A stretch of DNA of 64,000 nt, from the NCBI GenBank assembly GCA_045535305.1, contig JAZSLJ010000034.1, positions 4,467 through 68,466 on the forward strand. The letters run 5' to 3'. The notes below the pieces were generated by a model. The model saw nothing but the letters and a program-made list of their open reading frames with translations. It had not been told where the DNA came from and searched no databases. The stretch comes from UBA1081 sp045535305. GTDB lineage: Bacteria > Bacillota > Clostridia > Oscillospirales > Acutalibacteraceae. The number at the start of each line of letters is the position of its first letter. Position 1 is the first letter of the stretch. The position numbers were made by a program, and so were the translations under genes. Shown in pieces: positions 7,777 through 18,141 of the stretch.

Positions 7777-8358
7777 TTATGCCAAAAATTCATCAACAGT
7801 TTTTCTCAACTGCTCACAGCCTTCACCCGTCTGGGCAGAAAACTCAATTTTCAAGCAATCGCCCATAAAATCAAGCTCTTTTTCAAGCTCTTCCCTGCGG
7901 TTTGCACGTTCGGTTTTGTTAAGCTTATCACACTTTGTAAACACAATAACAAAGGGAAGCTCAGCATCCTTTATAAAATTGAGCATTGTAATATCATCTG
8001 CTGAGGGGGGATGACGCATATCAATGAGCTGAACAACAAGTTTTAAGTCCCTGCCCATCTGAAAATAGCATTCCATAAGGTCTGCCCAACGTCTTCTTTC
8101 CGCATCGGAACGCTTTGCGTAGCCGTAACCGGGCAAATCTGCAAAACGCACATTTCCTACCTTAAAAAAGTTTACGGTCGTGGTTTTACCGGGCATAGAG
8201 CTGACTCTTGCAAGATTTTTTCTTGCAAAAAATTTATTGATAAGTGATGATTTACCCACATTTGATCTGCCTGAAAAGGCAATTTCGGGCAAATCGGACA
8301 CAGGCAACTGCTTTGACGTGCCGTATGCCGCCTCAAACTGTACAAGATTGTAATTCAA
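7777..8358 (-). CDS. engB: Ribosome biogenesis GTPase EngB/YsxC
   Basis: A 193-residue GTPase of the TrmE-Era-EngA-EngB-like class, needed for late 50S ribosomal subunit assembly. G1 is GRSNVGKSSLIN, the switch region shows PGKTTTVNFF, G3 is DLPGYGYA, G4 is TKCDKL and G5 is FSAQTGEG. The start is TTG at 8358, preceded by AAAGGGG; the only nearby ATG is out of frame. It begins four bases after the lon stop, a common lon-engB pairing in Firmicutes, and is followed by lysA. Confidence 0.95.
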   Translation of the reverse strand: MNYNLVQFEAAYGTSKQLPVSDLPEIAFSGRSNVGKSSLINKFFARKNLARVSSMPGKTTTVNFFKVGNVRFADLPGYGYAKRSDAERRRWADLMECYFQMGRDLKLVVQLIDMRHPPSADDITMLNFIKDAELPFVIVFTKCDKLNKTERANRREELEKELDFMGDCLKIEFSAQTGEGCEQLRKTVDEFLA

Positions 8359-8362
8359 AACA

Positions 8363-10765
8363 TCAGCCCCTTTCGCCTAAACAATTATAAACACTTACAG
8401 GATTGCTTGAATCCTTGTGATGAACTGTGCTGATTTTTGCTGTTTTTTCACTCTTTACAAGTGCAACGGCAAGCACGTCATCAATAGTTTTTACGGGAAT
8501 GAATGTAATTTTATCCTTAACCGCATCATCAATTTCAGCCAAATCAGCCGCATTATCCCATGGAATAATAACGATTTTCATACCGTGTCTGTACGCCGCC
8601 ATGGATTTTTCACGCAGACCGCCGATAGGCAGAACTCTGCCGCGAAGTGTGATTTCACCCGTCATAGCCACGTTGCCTTTAACCGCAATACCGCTGAGAG
8701 CCGAAAACAGAGCCGTTGTCATTGTGATACCCGCAGACGGGCCGTCTTTGGGCACTGCACCCTCGGGCACGTGAATATGTATATCCTTGGTTTTGTAAAA
8801 TTCTTTATCAATACCGAACTGCTCTGCTCTGCTTCTTACAAGGCTTACCGCAGCTTTGGCAGATTCCTTCATAACGTCGCCCAAAGAACCCGTAAGCTCC
8901 AATTTGCCTGTACCCTCAAGCACCGAAACCTCGATTTTAAGCATCTCTCCGCCAACAGATGTCCAGGCAAGACCGTTTACAAGTCCTACGGAATCACTGA
9001 TGCTGTGTTCATCCTCGCGGAATTTTACAGGACCTAAAAATTCGTTAAGATTCTTGTCCGTAATATTAATTTTGTCAGCCTTACCGTCAACAATCATTAC
9101 AGCAACCTTGCGTATGCATTTTGCAATAAGTCTTTCGAGCTGTCTTACGCCTGCTTCTTTTGTATAGCCGTCAATCATAAGACGCAATGCTTTATCGGCA
9201 AATCTTAACTGAGTTTTTGTTATGTTATGCTCCTTGAGCTGTTTGGGAACAAGGTGTTTTTTTGCAATATTAAACTTTTCTTCATGAGTATAACTGCTAA
9301 GGTCAATAATGTCCATTCTGTCCCTCAAAGGCTCGGGAATGGCGTATTTATCATTCGCAGTTGTGATAAAAAGCACTTTGCTCAGGTCAAAGGGCATATC
9401 AATAAAATGGTCAACATAAGTGCTGTTCTGCTCACCGTCAAGAACTTCAAGCAGAGCCGCCGCGGGGTCGCCTTTTATATTGCCGCTGAGCTTGTCGATT
9501 TCATCAAGGAGAATAAGAGCGTTTGCACTTTTTGCATCAATAATTGCATTGATTATTCTGCCCGGAATTGCACCGATATATGTTCTTCTGTGGCCTCTTA
9601 TTTCCGCCTCATCGTGAACGCCGCCCAGGGAAATTCTTGCATAATTCTTATTCATAGCCTTTGCAACAGATTTTGCAACAGATGTTTTACCAACACCGGG
9701 AGGGCCTGCAAGACAGATAATCTGCCCTTTTATATCGGGTGAAATTGCTCTTGCGGCAATCATTTCTATGATTCGCTCTTTAACGTCTTTCATACCATAA
9801 TGGTCTTTATCAAGCTGTTTTCTTGCAGAATCAAGCTTAAGATTATCCTTTGTATATACGCCCCAGGGTAATGCAAGACATTTGTCAAGATATGTTCTTA
9901 CAACGTTTGCATCGGGTGAGCCTACAGACATTTTTGCAAAGCGCTTACATTCCGCAAGAAGCTTTTCTTTGCAATCATCGGGCATATTGCTTTTGCGTAT
10001 GAGCTGTGCATATCTGTCTGATTCTTCGGGAGCATCCTCACCCTCACCAAGCTCGTCATAAATAACTTTAAGCTGAGTTCTCAGATAGTATTCGCGCTGA
10101 CTTTCATCCATCTGCTCCTGCACTCTTGACTGAATATCGCTTTCAAGAGAAATAAGGTCAACTTCCTTCGCAAGGATAAGACTGAGCTTCTCCATACGCT
10201 TGATGTGTGAAAATTCAGAAAGTATTTTCTGTTTTTCTTCTACGGGGAAGAATATGTTACCCGAAATTTTGTCGCAGATAGCGCCGCAATCCGTTTCGAG
10301 CATTACATCGCTGATTATTGAATGTTCTATTTTGCCGGAAATATCGCAGTACTGCGCAAAGAGGTTATGAATATTGCGTACAAGTGCCGCCTCATATTCG
10401 CGCTCGTTGGCTTTGACTTTAATATCGTCCTGATATTTAACAATACCTCTTAAAAAGGGCTTTGCAGAGGTAATATTGCAAAGCTTTGCCCTTCTTTTGC
10501 CCTCAACGGCGACACGGAAGGTTCTGTCCGACTCGCTGTGTCTGAAAACGTGCTTTACTTTTGCAACAACACCCACCGTATAAAGACCTGTGAATGAAGG
10601 TTCTTCGTCTGTTATATCACGCTGTGCAACAAGAAAAATCTCCTCATTATTTTCGAGAGCATATTTTATTGCGGCAACAGAAGCAGCTCTGCCCACATCA
10701 AAATGAAATGCCATATCAGGAAACATTACCAGACCTCGCAACGCGAGAACAGGCATAGATAACAT
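8363..10765 (-). CDS. lon: ATP-dependent protease LonA
   Basis: An 800-residue LonA protease that unfolds and degrades misfolded and regulatory proteins in the cytoplasm. The N-terminal substrate domain starts MPVLALRGLVMFPDM. The AAA+ module has Walker A GPPGVGKTS and Walker B ALILLDEIDK. The C-terminal Ser-Lys peptidase has the catalytic serine in KDGPSAGITM and GLREKSMAAYRHG with the lysine. I chose ATG 10765 because GGAGG lies five bases ahead of it; the ATG four codons upstream overlaps that site. It is the first gene of lon-engB-lysA. No CIRCE element was seen upstream. Confidence 0.95.
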   Translation of the reverse strand: MLSMPVLALRGLVMFPDMAFHFDVGRAASVAAIKYALENNEEIFLVAQRDITDEEPSFTGLYTVGVVAKVKHVFRHSESDRTFRVAVEGKRRAKLCNITSAKPFLRGIVKYQDDIKVKANEREYEAALVRNIHNLFAQYCDISGKIEHSIISDVMLETDCGAICDKISGNIFFPVEEKQKILSEFSHIKRMEKLSLILAKEVDLISLESDIQSRVQEQMDESQREYYLRTQLKVIYDELGEGEDAPEESDRYAQLIRKSNMPDDCKEKLLAECKRFAKMSVGSPDANVVRTYLDKCLALPWGVYTKDNLKLDSARKQLDKDHYGMKDVKERIIEMIAARAISPDIKGQIICLAGPPGVGKTSVAKSVAKAMNKNYARISLGGVHDEAEIRGHRRTYIGAIPGRIINAIIDAKSANALILLDEIDKLSGNIKGDPAAALLEVLDGEQNSTYVDHFIDMPFDLSKVLFITTANDKYAIPEPLRDRMDIIDLSSYTHEEKFNIAKKHLVPKQLKEHNITKTQLRFADKALRLMIDGYTKEAGVRQLERLIAKCIRKVAVMIVDGKADKINITDKNLNEFLGPVKFREDEHSISDSVGLVNGLAWTSVGGEMLKIEVSVLEGTGKLELTGSLGDVMKESAKAAVSLVRSRAEQFGIDKEFYKTKDIHIHVPEGAVPKDGPSAGITMTTALFSALSGIAVKGNVAMTGEITLRGRVLPIGGLREKSMAAYRHGMKIVIIPWDNAADLAEIDDAVKDKITFIPVKTIDDVLAVALVKSEKTAKISTVHHKDSSNPVSVYNCLGERG

Positions 10766-10872
10766 TGTTTCCTCCATATATTTATCAACTCCAATATATA
10801 ATAAACTGTATGAATTTATAGTTATAGATTTTCATTATACAACAAAATTTGCACCGTTGCAATATTTATATG

Positions 10873-10907
10873 CAAAAAAAATATTCCACCAACCGCGGTG
10901 GAATATT
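10873..10907 (-). terminator. Intrinsic terminator of ABC exporter gene
   Basis: An 11-bp perfect stem AATATTCCACC/GGTGGAATATT (10880-10890, 10897-10907) with loop AACCGC. On the minus strand it is followed by seven T's. Confidence 0.92.
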
Positions 10908-10916
10908 CTATAAGAC

Positions 10917-13277
10917 TTATTCTGAACGAAGTGCCGCTACAGGATCTTTCTTTGCAGCCATTTTTGCGGGAATTGAACCGCCTGCAACTGTAAGAGCAAC
11001 GCTGATAACAACGAGTCCGAATGCATAAAGAGGATTAAGCACCGCAACATTGGGAAGCTCGGTAATATGATAGATAACCGCATTGATGGGTATTGTAAGA
11101 AGATATGCAATACCTATTGCCAACGCACCCGATGCAATACCTATAATAAATGTTTCAGCATTGAATACACGTGTGATATCTTTCTTTCTTGCACCCAACG
11201 CTCTGAGAACACCGATTTCCTTTGTTCTTTCAAGCACGGAAATGTAGGTGATAATTGCAATCATAATAAGTGAAACAACAAGAGAAATTGAAGCGAATGC
11301 AACAAGAACGATTGTAACAGCGTTCATAATACTGCCTGTAAGCTCTGTGATTGTTTCGGACATATCAGTATAAATTATTTTATGCTCATCATCAGCAGCT
11401 TCGTTATAAGCGTCAAGGTACTCAAGCACTTTTTCCTTCTCGTCAAAGTTTTCGGGGTAAAGGAAAATTGCAAAAGGCTCGCTACTGCCGCCGTAACGGC
11501 GTACAAGACCTTCTCTTGTATTATCGTCAACGGGAGACATGGGGCTTGTGGGTGTAACATCGATATCGGATGCGAGAATATCCTTCATCATCTGTGAATC
11601 GGTGTTAAGGTCAATAACAGCCTGCACAAGCTCATCGCTGTATGCAATACCCTCACCCAGAAGACCAATCTGCTGATCTGCTTTAAGCCTTAAAATACCG
11701 CAGATTTTAATGGTGATGTTATCCTCGTTATCGTACAGTGCGTTGTAATCGGAATTCTGAATGTAAATGCCGTATTCTGACTTGGTGTAGAAAACATCAT
11801 TACCTACAAGCTTGTATTCTGTGCCGACGATATTGCTGAAATCAATCGTATCACCTGAAACATCAAAACCGAGATTTGCCATTGTATCTCTGTTTACGGT
11901 ATGGTCAGCATCGACGATAAACACAACCTCATAAATATTTTCGGGCATTCTGCCTTCAACAACATCATAATATGTTTCAAGGTAAGAAGTTGAGTTTTCG
12001 CCTACTGTTTCGGGATAGGAAGAAAGACCAACACTGCTCATACTGAAACCTGATGCGTCCATCATACCGCTGAGTCCGGATGCAAGAGTATACCAGCCCG
12101 CATTACCGTTTGCGTTCTTTTTAAGAACGTTCATTGTAACTGCACGGCTGTAACCGATACTGCTGCATATTGCAGGGTCAATATCTTTAAGATATTTCAT
12201 GAAATCATCGTCAAACAGGTTCATATGAACAACTGTTTCGGGGTTTACGTCTTTAAGAGTAACATAATGGGTATCTGCATACTCTCTTTCGCCCGAAAGC
12301 ATATCCTTCATCTGCTCTCTGTTTTCTTCCATAAGCTCTTCGTCCATAACCGTTGCGGACTGAGCAATAAATACGGGGAATTCACTCAAAGCGTTGCTCT
12401 GATACTTATCAATCTGTATCTGGAAACCGTCAGAAAGGCTTAAAATAAGCGCAATACCTATAATACCGATACTCGATGCCAATGCGGTAAGGAAGGTTCT
12501 GCCCTTTTTGGTTGAGATGTTTCTGCCCGAAAGTTTAAGCGCAGTTTTATAGCTCATACTTGTCTTTTTAAGCTCGTATGAAGAATCCGACTCAACGTCA
12601 TCGTAAGGATTTGTGTCCCCTATAACGTTGCCGTCTTCAAAGCTTACGATACGGTCTGCATATTCCTCGGCAAGTTGAGGGTTATGTGTAACCATAATAA
12701 CAAGCTTATCGTCTGAAATTTCTTTGATAAGGTCCATAATCTGACGGCTTGTTTTCTTATCGAGTGCGCCTGTAGGCTCGTCAGCAAGGATAATATCCGG
12801 GTCGTTAGCCAAAGCTCTTGCAATAGCAACTCTCTGCATCTGACCGCCGGAAAGCTGATTGGGCTTTTTATGCACGTGGTCTTTAAGACCTACTCTTTCA
12901 AGAGCATCAAGTGCTTTCTGCTTTTTCTGTTCATCGGAAACACCCGAAAGTGTCATACCCATTTCAACGTTATCCATTATACTCAGATGTGTGATAAGGT
13001 TGTAGCTCTGGAAAATGAAGCCTATACTGTTATTGCGGTATGAATCCCAATCGGAATCGGAAAAATCCTTGGTGGTTTTGCCGTTGATAACAAGATCACC
13101 GTCATCATACTTATCAAGACCGCCTATAACGTTAAGAAAAGTTGTTTTTCCCGAACCGCTGGGTCCGAGAATGGCAACAAACTCATTACGGCGGAAGTTA
13201 ACACTTACACCGTCGAGAGCCTTTTGTGTAAAGTCGCCTGTTGTGTAGCTTTTTGATATATTCTTTATCTGAAGCAT
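10917..13277 (-). CDS. ABC transporter, ATPase fused to MacB/FtsX-type permease
   Basis: A 786-residue fusion. Residues 1-230 are a LolD/MacB-type ATPase: Walker A GPSGSGKT (38-45), Q-loop FQSYNL, signature LSGGQ (142-146), Walker B DIILADE (161-167). Residues about 262-285 form the first membrane helix, followed by a large extracytoplasmic domain of about 370 residues. Three C-terminal helices complete the FtsX-like permease (VLERTKEIGVLRALGARKKDI is the typical inter-helix motif, given here in part). Such type VII ABC proteins act as mechanotransmitters or export peptides or lipids; the substrate is not evident. The gene is single, with a strong AAGGGGGAG site and its own terminator. The fused form is common in Clostridia. 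Confidence 0.88.
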   Translation of the reverse strand: MLQIKNISKSYTTGDFTQKALDGVSVNFRRNEFVAILGPSGSGKTTFLNVIGGLDKYDDGDLVINGKTTKDFSDSDWDSYRNNSIGFIFQSYNLITHLSIMDNVEMGMTLSGVSDEQKKQKALDALERVGLKDHVHKKPNQLSGGQMQRVAIARALANDPDIILADEPTGALDKKTSRQIMDLIKEISDDKLVIMVTHNPQLAEEYADRIVSFEDGNVIGDTNPYDDVESDSSYELKKTSMSYKTALKLSGRNISTKKGRTFLTALASSIGIIGIALILSLSDGFQIQIDKYQSNALSEFPVFIAQSATVMDEELMEENREQMKDMLSGEREYADTHYVTLKDVNPETVVHMNLFDDDFMKYLKDIDPAICSSIGYSRAVTMNVLKKNANGNAGWYTLASGLSGMMDASGFSMSSVGLSSYPETVGENSTSYLETYYDVVEGRMPENIYEVVFIVDADHTVNRDTMANLGFDVSGDTIDFSNIVGTEYKLVGNDVFYTKSEYGIYIQNSDYNALYDNEDNITIKICGILRLKADQQIGLLGEGIAYSDELVQAVIDLNTDSQMMKDILASDIDVTPTSPMSPVDDNTREGLVRRYGGSSEPFAIFLYPENFDEKEKVLEYLDAYNEAADDEHKIIYTDMSETITELTGSIMNAVTIVLVAFASISLVVSLIMIAIITYISVLERTKEIGVLRALGARKKDITRVFNAETFIIGIASGALAIGIAYLLTIPINAVIYHITELPNVAVLNPLYAFGLVVISVALTVAGGSIPAKMAAKKDPVAALRSE

Positions 13278-13408
13278 ATACTCTCCCCCTTATAATTATT
13301 TTACCGATTAATAATATAACGCCTTTTTTAACTGAATATAAACAATATAACTTGAAATTTAATTTCATATATCGTACAATTAAAAAAAGAATAAAAAGGA
13401 CTGATTTT

Positions 13409-15268
13409 ATGCAAATGAGAATGCCCTCCATACCGCTTATTACGGTTGACCCGTATTTTTCGGTCTGGACAGACAATATTAACAGGCACACACCCACCCA
13501 TTGGACAGCAAGCGATAATACCGTACTCGGTACGGTTAATATTGACGGCGAAACATACCGTTTTCTCGGCGACAGCGATGACAATGAATTAACTCTTACA
13601 TCAATTGATGCAGACGCATTTTCAACTACCGCTGTATATGAATGTGCGGGTATCCGTCTTACTGCAAAGTTCACATCACCTATGCTTGTAACGGATTTGT
13701 ATTATGCATCACGCCCCGTATCATATCTTAAGCTTTCATACGAGTCTGTTGACGGCAAAAGCCATAATGTAACGGCAAAGCTCTCTTTCAGCGAGGAGCT
13801 TGTGCTTAACAAAGCAGGTGAAGGACGCGCTTATTCTAAGGATGTTGCAATTCAAGGAATTTCATGCATCAAAATGGGCAGCGGCGCACAAAAAGTTTTG
13901 TGGCGTTGCGGTGATGATGTCCGCATAGATTGGGGATATTTTTATCTTGCAGTCAACGGCGAAGCAGAAACAGGCAACGAAGTAATTGACGATTTATATG
14001 CAGTATATGCTCAAACAAGCCTTAAGGATGACGCTCTTTTCATTTTTGCCTATGACGATATTGAGAGTATGGTATATTTCGGCAAAAACTTAAAGGCTTA
14101 TTGGAAAAAGGACGGCAAAACAATAGAAGAAGCAATAAAAGAAGCCGCAGATGAATATGATGAGCTTCTTTGTAAGTGTAATGATTTTTCCGAAACTCTC
14201 AAAAAAGATGCCGAAGCAAAAGGCGGCAAAAAATATGCAGAGCTTCTGCTTCTTGCTTACCGTCAGGTTATGGCGGCTCACAAGCTGGTAGCAGACGAAA
14301 ACGGCAACAATCTTTATATTTCAAAGGAATGTTTCTCCAACGGCTGTGCCGCTACTGTAGACGTTACATATCCCAGTGCTCCAATGTATCTTTTATATAA
14401 TACAGAGCTTCTTAAGGGTATGCTTCGTCCCATATTCCGCTATTCAAACACAAAAGAATGGATTTTTGACTTTGCACCCCACGATGCCGGCTGTTATCCC
14501 TTTGTAAACGGTCAGGTTTACGGCGATAATGCATTAAAATACCAGATGCCCGTGGAAGAATGCGGAAATATGATAATTCTTGTTGCCGCAATATGCGAAA
14601 AAGAAAACGACTATTCATTTGCTCTTGAAAACATTGAACTGCTTGATAAATGGAGCAAATACCTTATCAAATACGGCAAAGACCCCGAACATCAGCTTTG
14701 CACCGATGATTTTGCAGGACATCTTTCACACAACTGCAACTTGTCCCTTAAAGCAATAATGGGTATGACAGGCTTTGCAAGAATTCTTAAAAACACAGGC
14801 AGAGCAGATGAAGCCGAAGAGCTTTTAAGCAAAGCAAAAGAATATGCCGATTCCTTTATTGCAAACGCAAAGAACAGCGACGGCAGTTACCGTCTTGCTT
14901 ATGACAGAGAAGATACTTTCAGCTTAAAATACAACGCAGTATGGGATAAACTGTGGAAAACAAATCTTTTACCTGCAGATTTCTTCAGCGGTGAAATTGA
15001 AAGATACAAAAAAGAGATTCTGCCTTACGGTGTACCTCTTGACAGCCGCGAAAAATATACAAAGTCCGACTGGCTCATATGGGCAGCCTGTCTTGCCGAC
15101 AAAAAAGAGGATTTTGAACTTTTTGCAGACATTCTCTGGAATGCATACAACACAATGAGAACAAGAGTGCCTATGACCGACTGGTATTATGCAGACACAT
15201 CCGAAATGGTAGGCTTCAGACACCGTACAGTTCAGGGCGGATTGTTCATAAAGCTTTTGTTTGAATAA
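13409..15268 (+). CDS. Glutaminase A-like family protein (DUF4965/DUF1793)
   Basis: A 619-residue protein with the layout of the glutaminase GtaA-like family: an N-terminal beta domain (PLITVDPYFSVWTD, then HWTASDNTVLG) and a helical (alpha/alpha)6-barrel domain. Motifs seen are LLAYRQVMAAHK, IFDFAPHDAGCYPFVNGQ, MPVEECGNMIIL and WLIWAACLADKKEDF. Fungal members hydrolyse glutamine; the substrate of bacterial members is uncertain. No signal peptide is visible from the chosen ATG 13409, which has an AAAAAGGA site, so it is probably cytoplasmic. A longer in-frame extension upstream has no ribosome site and overlaps the divergent exporter gene. It ends at a strong terminator. Confidence 0.78.
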   Translation: MQMRMPSIPLITVDPYFSVWTDNINRHTPTHWTASDNTVLGTVNIDGETYRFLGDSDDNELTLTSIDADAFSTTAVYECAGIRLTAKFTSPMLVTDLYYASRPVSYLKLSYESVDGKSHNVTAKLSFSEELVLNKAGEGRAYSKDVAIQGISCIKMGSGAQKVLWRCGDDVRIDWGYFYLAVNGEAETGNEVIDDLYAVYAQTSLKDDALFIFAYDDIESMVYFGKNLKAYWKKDGKTIEEAIKEAADEYDELLCKCNDFSETLKKDAEAKGGKKYAELLLLAYRQVMAAHKLVADENGNNLYISKECFSNGCAATVDVTYPSAPMYLLYNTELLKGMLRPIFRYSNTKEWIFDFAPHDAGCYPFVNGQVYGDNALKYQMPVEECGNMIILVAAICEKENDYSFALENIELLDKWSKYLIKYGKDPEHQLCTDDFAGHLSHNCNLSLKAIMGMTGFARILKNTGRADEAEELLSKAKEYADSFIANAKNSDGSYRLAYDREDTFSLKYNAVWDKLWKTNLLPADFFSGEIERYKKEILPYGVPLDSREKYTKSDWLIWAACLADKKEDFELFADILWNAYNTMRTRVPMTDWYYADTSEMVGFRHRTVQGGLFIKLLFE

Positions 15269-15274
15269 AAAACA

Positions 15275-15303
15275 CAGACCACCGGTTTTTCCGGTGGTTT
15301 TTG
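15275..15303 (+). terminator. Intrinsic terminator
   Basis: Stem ACCACCGG/CCGGTGGT (15278-15285, 15291-15298) with a five-T loop and T-rich tail. The stem sequence is identical to that of the terminator at 549-569. Confidence 0.88.
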
Positions 15304-15306
15304 CGT

Positions 15307-15345
15307 TAAACAATAATTTATCGCACAGCGATAAATTATTGTTTA
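15307..15345. repeat. Minimal palindrome with the shared AAACAATAATTTA ends
   Basis: A perfect 18-bp inverted repeat TAAACAATAATTTATCGC with a 3-base centre (ACA). The outer part equals the terminal repeats of the longer elements at 3599, 33678, 40676 and 48574, so this looks like the shortest member or a deletion remnant of that family. Confidence 0.88.
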
Positions 15346-15370
15346 TAATTTCTCTCTTATTATAAATCCC

Positions 15371-15406
15371 ATTGAAAAATGCCGCCTCGGGGTTAACCGA
15401 AGCGGC
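15371..15406 (-). terminator. Intrinsic terminator of dockerin protein gene
   Basis: Stem GCCGCCTCGG/CCGAAGCGGC (15381-15390, 15397-15406) with one mismatch and loop GGTTAA. On the minus strand ATTTTTCAAT follows. Confidence 0.75.
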
Positions 15407-15428
15407 AAAATTTATTTTGATTTACTTA

Positions 15429-17867
15429 TTAATCAAGATTTTCAAATGATGTAATAAGCTGTGCGGAGTAACGGAGAACATGACGAGCGTCTGCTGCTGT
15501 AATCTGACCGTTTTTATCAACGTCTGCTGCAGGAATATACTTGTCTTCAAGAAGCTCAAGCTGTGCTGAATGACGAAGAACTGAACGTGCGTCTGCTGCT
15601 GTAATTTCATTATCACCTGTTACATCGCCGAGAACATAATCGGGCTTGGGATCTTCGGGTTTGGGATCTTCAGGCTTAGGATCTTCGGGCTTGGGTGTTA
15701 CGGGATCTTTCACGCCTGTTGCAGGTGTAACAGTAACAGCTATATAATGTCCGTTTGATTTACAGTATGTGCCCTTGTAGCCGTCGTGAGTTGCAGTTGC
15801 AGCCTTTGTAAAGGTTGCTGTATCTTCACATTCATGCTCAAAGAGTGAGAAAAGAAGATTATCTACAAGGTCAATAACGCCTTTGATAACTGACTTATTG
15901 AAAAGACTTTCGGGATCGTCATTTGTTGCAAGAACGTTTGCAAATCCTGCGAAATCACATTCAAGAAGGCTGGGAACTACTTTGCCGATGAAAAGATTGT
16001 AAGTATCAACAACAAATGTTTCGTCGCCGCAATCATTGATGAAATTAAGAGCAAAGAGCTCGTTGATAACAACATTGAGTTTGTACCAGGGGCCGTAACC
16101 GTCAGCTTTGCCGATTTCGATTGAAAGCTCATCAGCAACTGCAGGAAGACCTGCTACGTAACCGATTGCCCAGTCAACGATATCTTCAAAGATACCTTCC
16201 CAGTTGTCAGCATTTGATGTTGCATAGCCAACACCTGCTCTTTCAAGCCAGTAATCAGCTACTTCCATAGCCATTGTGCCCATTGTGTCAACCCATGCTG
16301 TGTACTCAAGTTCTTTGATTGTGCCGTCAGCGTTAAGAACAAGGTTCTTATAATCTGTTGTGAATGCACATTCTTCGGGCTGTACCATGTAGTAATCGAT
16401 TGCATAATATGCTGCGTAAAGAAGAAGATTGTCAAGTGAATCTGCATCTTCGGGAACCTGTACACCAAGGAGTGAAGGAATAAGAAGATTTGCAACCTCT
16501 ACAAGCATAGCTTCAAGATCCATACCTTTAAGTTTATCTGCTGTGAAGGAGCTGAAATCGTAAGAGAATTTTTCACCGTCGATTGTGAACTCAAGCTTAC
16601 CGCCGTTGTATGTAGAAAGAGTCTTGAGAACATAGCTGAAGAAGGATGTAAGGTTAGCGGTGATATTTTCGTTGCCGCCCTTCTTGAGTGCAAGCTCTTT
16701 AGCTACTGCGGGCTGAACAAGCTCTTCGATAATGCCGCATACAAGGTTGTTGAGGCCTTCGAAAATACCTGTCTGTGCAAGAGATGTGAAATTAAAGTCA
16801 GAAACTTCAAATTCATAGTTAAGATTAAGGATGTTTTTAAGAATTGCAAGGTCTGCATTGTCATTTACAAGATCGTTAAGCATCTGCTTAAGGTCATTGT
16901 TAAGAGGTTCAAGAGCAAATGATGCGATAACATAATCGCCGTATTTGCCGAGAATCTGGTTAAGAGTCATCTTTGAAACTTCTGTTGCTGTTGCCTTATC
17001 AACATCTTCACCTGTGATAAGCTTAACAAGAGCAACTGCAAGAAGCTCGTCGCTTGTGAACTTTGCATATGCTGAATCTGCAAAAGCGGGGTCTTCATCA
17101 TTTGCAATAAGCTCATCATAAAGAAGCTCATTGATCATGCCTTTAAGATTCTTCATCATATCATTGAGCTCTTTTACATCAAAAGCACTCTTGAGAAGGT
17201 TGCCGATGCCGCCGAGTGAAACCTCACCCATAATAACGGTTTTGATAACGCCTGTGTTATCTGCAAGCCATTTGATAAGGGACTTAACGATGTCAAGGTC
17301 GCCGTCTTTACGCTGTTTTGCCTGTACCTTGCTGCCGCCTGATTTTACAAGAGCAGAATTTTTGAAATTATACAATGTACCCCAACGTGCCTGGTCCTTG
17401 TTAAATACTGAAATAGCATTTGCAAGTGTTGCAAGAATACCGTCAACGGAGTTGAGGTCAAGCGCACCGATATAGCCTTTGAGAATACCCATTACAAATT
17501 CCATTGTGCTGTCGCTTGCAAGCTGACTGTTAAGGTCTGTTTCTGCAAGGAATTCATCAAGGTAGTCAAGAAGAACTGTTGCAAGCTCTTCATCTGTTGC
17601 TGTTGCAACATCAACACCCGATTCATCAGCCTGGTCTTTAAGCTGGTCAAGCATAAAAACGAAATTGAAAATTGTGGGAATAAGAACGTCTTTCCTGTTA
17701 TCAAGATCTTTAAGTAATGTTTCTGCAACAACAGCAAGATTCTCATTAGCAAGATAATCGTCAAGTGAAGATATATCTTCTGCTGTAGCAAATGCTGTCA
17801 TCGGAATGCAGGAAAAAGCCATTACAAGTGCAAGAATAACACTTAAGATTTTGGTGGTTTTTTTCAT
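15429..17867 (-). CDS. Large secreted dockerin protein, helical N-terminal region unknown
   Basis: An 812-residue exported protein. A signal peptide (residues 1-28, ending MTAFATA) is followed by about 650 residues predicted to be mostly helical and acidic, with no family I recognise. A short segment (ATFTKAATATHDGYKG) resembles the linker-like repeats of clostridial surface proteins. Then come a PEDPKPEDPKPEDPKP linker and a C-terminal dockerin-type pair (745-812): DVTGDNEITAADARSVLRHS and DVDKNGQITAADARHVLRYS. The repeats closely match those in the deacetylase at 587-1903, so both may bind the same partner. The gene is monocistronic with its own terminator. Whether it is an enzyme cannot be told. 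Confidence 0.75.
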   Translation of the reverse strand: MKKTTKILSVILALVMAFSCIPMTAFATAEDISSLDDYLANENLAVVAETLLKDLDNRKDVLIPTIFNFVFMLDQLKDQADESGVDVATATDEELATVLLDYLDEFLAETDLNSQLASDSTMEFVMGILKGYIGALDLNSVDGILATLANAISVFNKDQARWGTLYNFKNSALVKSGGSKVQAKQRKDGDLDIVKSLIKWLADNTGVIKTVIMGEVSLGGIGNLLKSAFDVKELNDMMKNLKGMINELLYDELIANDEDPAFADSAYAKFTSDELLAVALVKLITGEDVDKATATEVSKMTLNQILGKYGDYVIASFALEPLNNDLKQMLNDLVNDNADLAILKNILNLNYEFEVSDFNFTSLAQTGIFEGLNNLVCGIIEELVQPAVAKELALKKGGNENITANLTSFFSYVLKTLSTYNGGKLEFTIDGEKFSYDFSSFTADKLKGMDLEAMLVEVANLLIPSLLGVQVPEDADSLDNLLLYAAYYAIDYYMVQPEECAFTTDYKNLVLNADGTIKELEYTAWVDTMGTMAMEVADYWLERAGVGYATSNADNWEGIFEDIVDWAIGYVAGLPAVADELSIEIGKADGYGPWYKLNVVINELFALNFINDCGDETFVVDTYNLFIGKVVPSLLECDFAGFANVLATNDDPESLFNKSVIKGVIDLVDNLLFSLFEHECEDTATFTKAATATHDGYKGTYCKSNGHYIAVTVTPATGVKDPVTPKPEDPKPEDPKPEDPKPDYVLGDVTGDNEITAADARSVLRHSAQLELLEDKYIPAADVDKNGQITAADARHVLRYSAQLITSFENLD

Positions 17868-18141
17868 TTGTAAACCGATCCTTTCTTTCGGCTTTGTGCC
17901 GGTTTTTTGATTCTGAGCATATGTATATGCACATATAAAGGATAATATAATTTGTTTTAAATGTCAAGTTTTAATAATATGTTAAATAATTCCTGAGCAT
18001 TTTTTGTTTATTAGCACAAAAAACAATAAAATATTTTGGTGCAAATTACAATCAAAAAACTTTTTACGACAATTTATAAAAAACTCTGTTTTGGTTAAAA
18101 TGCAGAAAAATGAAAAATACGGAAAAAAACTTAAATTTATG

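Noticed and set aside
13241..13408. Longer start for the glutaminase-like protein
   Set aside because: It lacks a ribosome site, overlaps the divergent exporter gene and precedes a good AAAAAGGA-ATG start at 13409.
587..17867. Local cellulosome cluster
   Set aside because: Two dockerin proteins are present, but no cohesin or scaffoldin gene is in the window.
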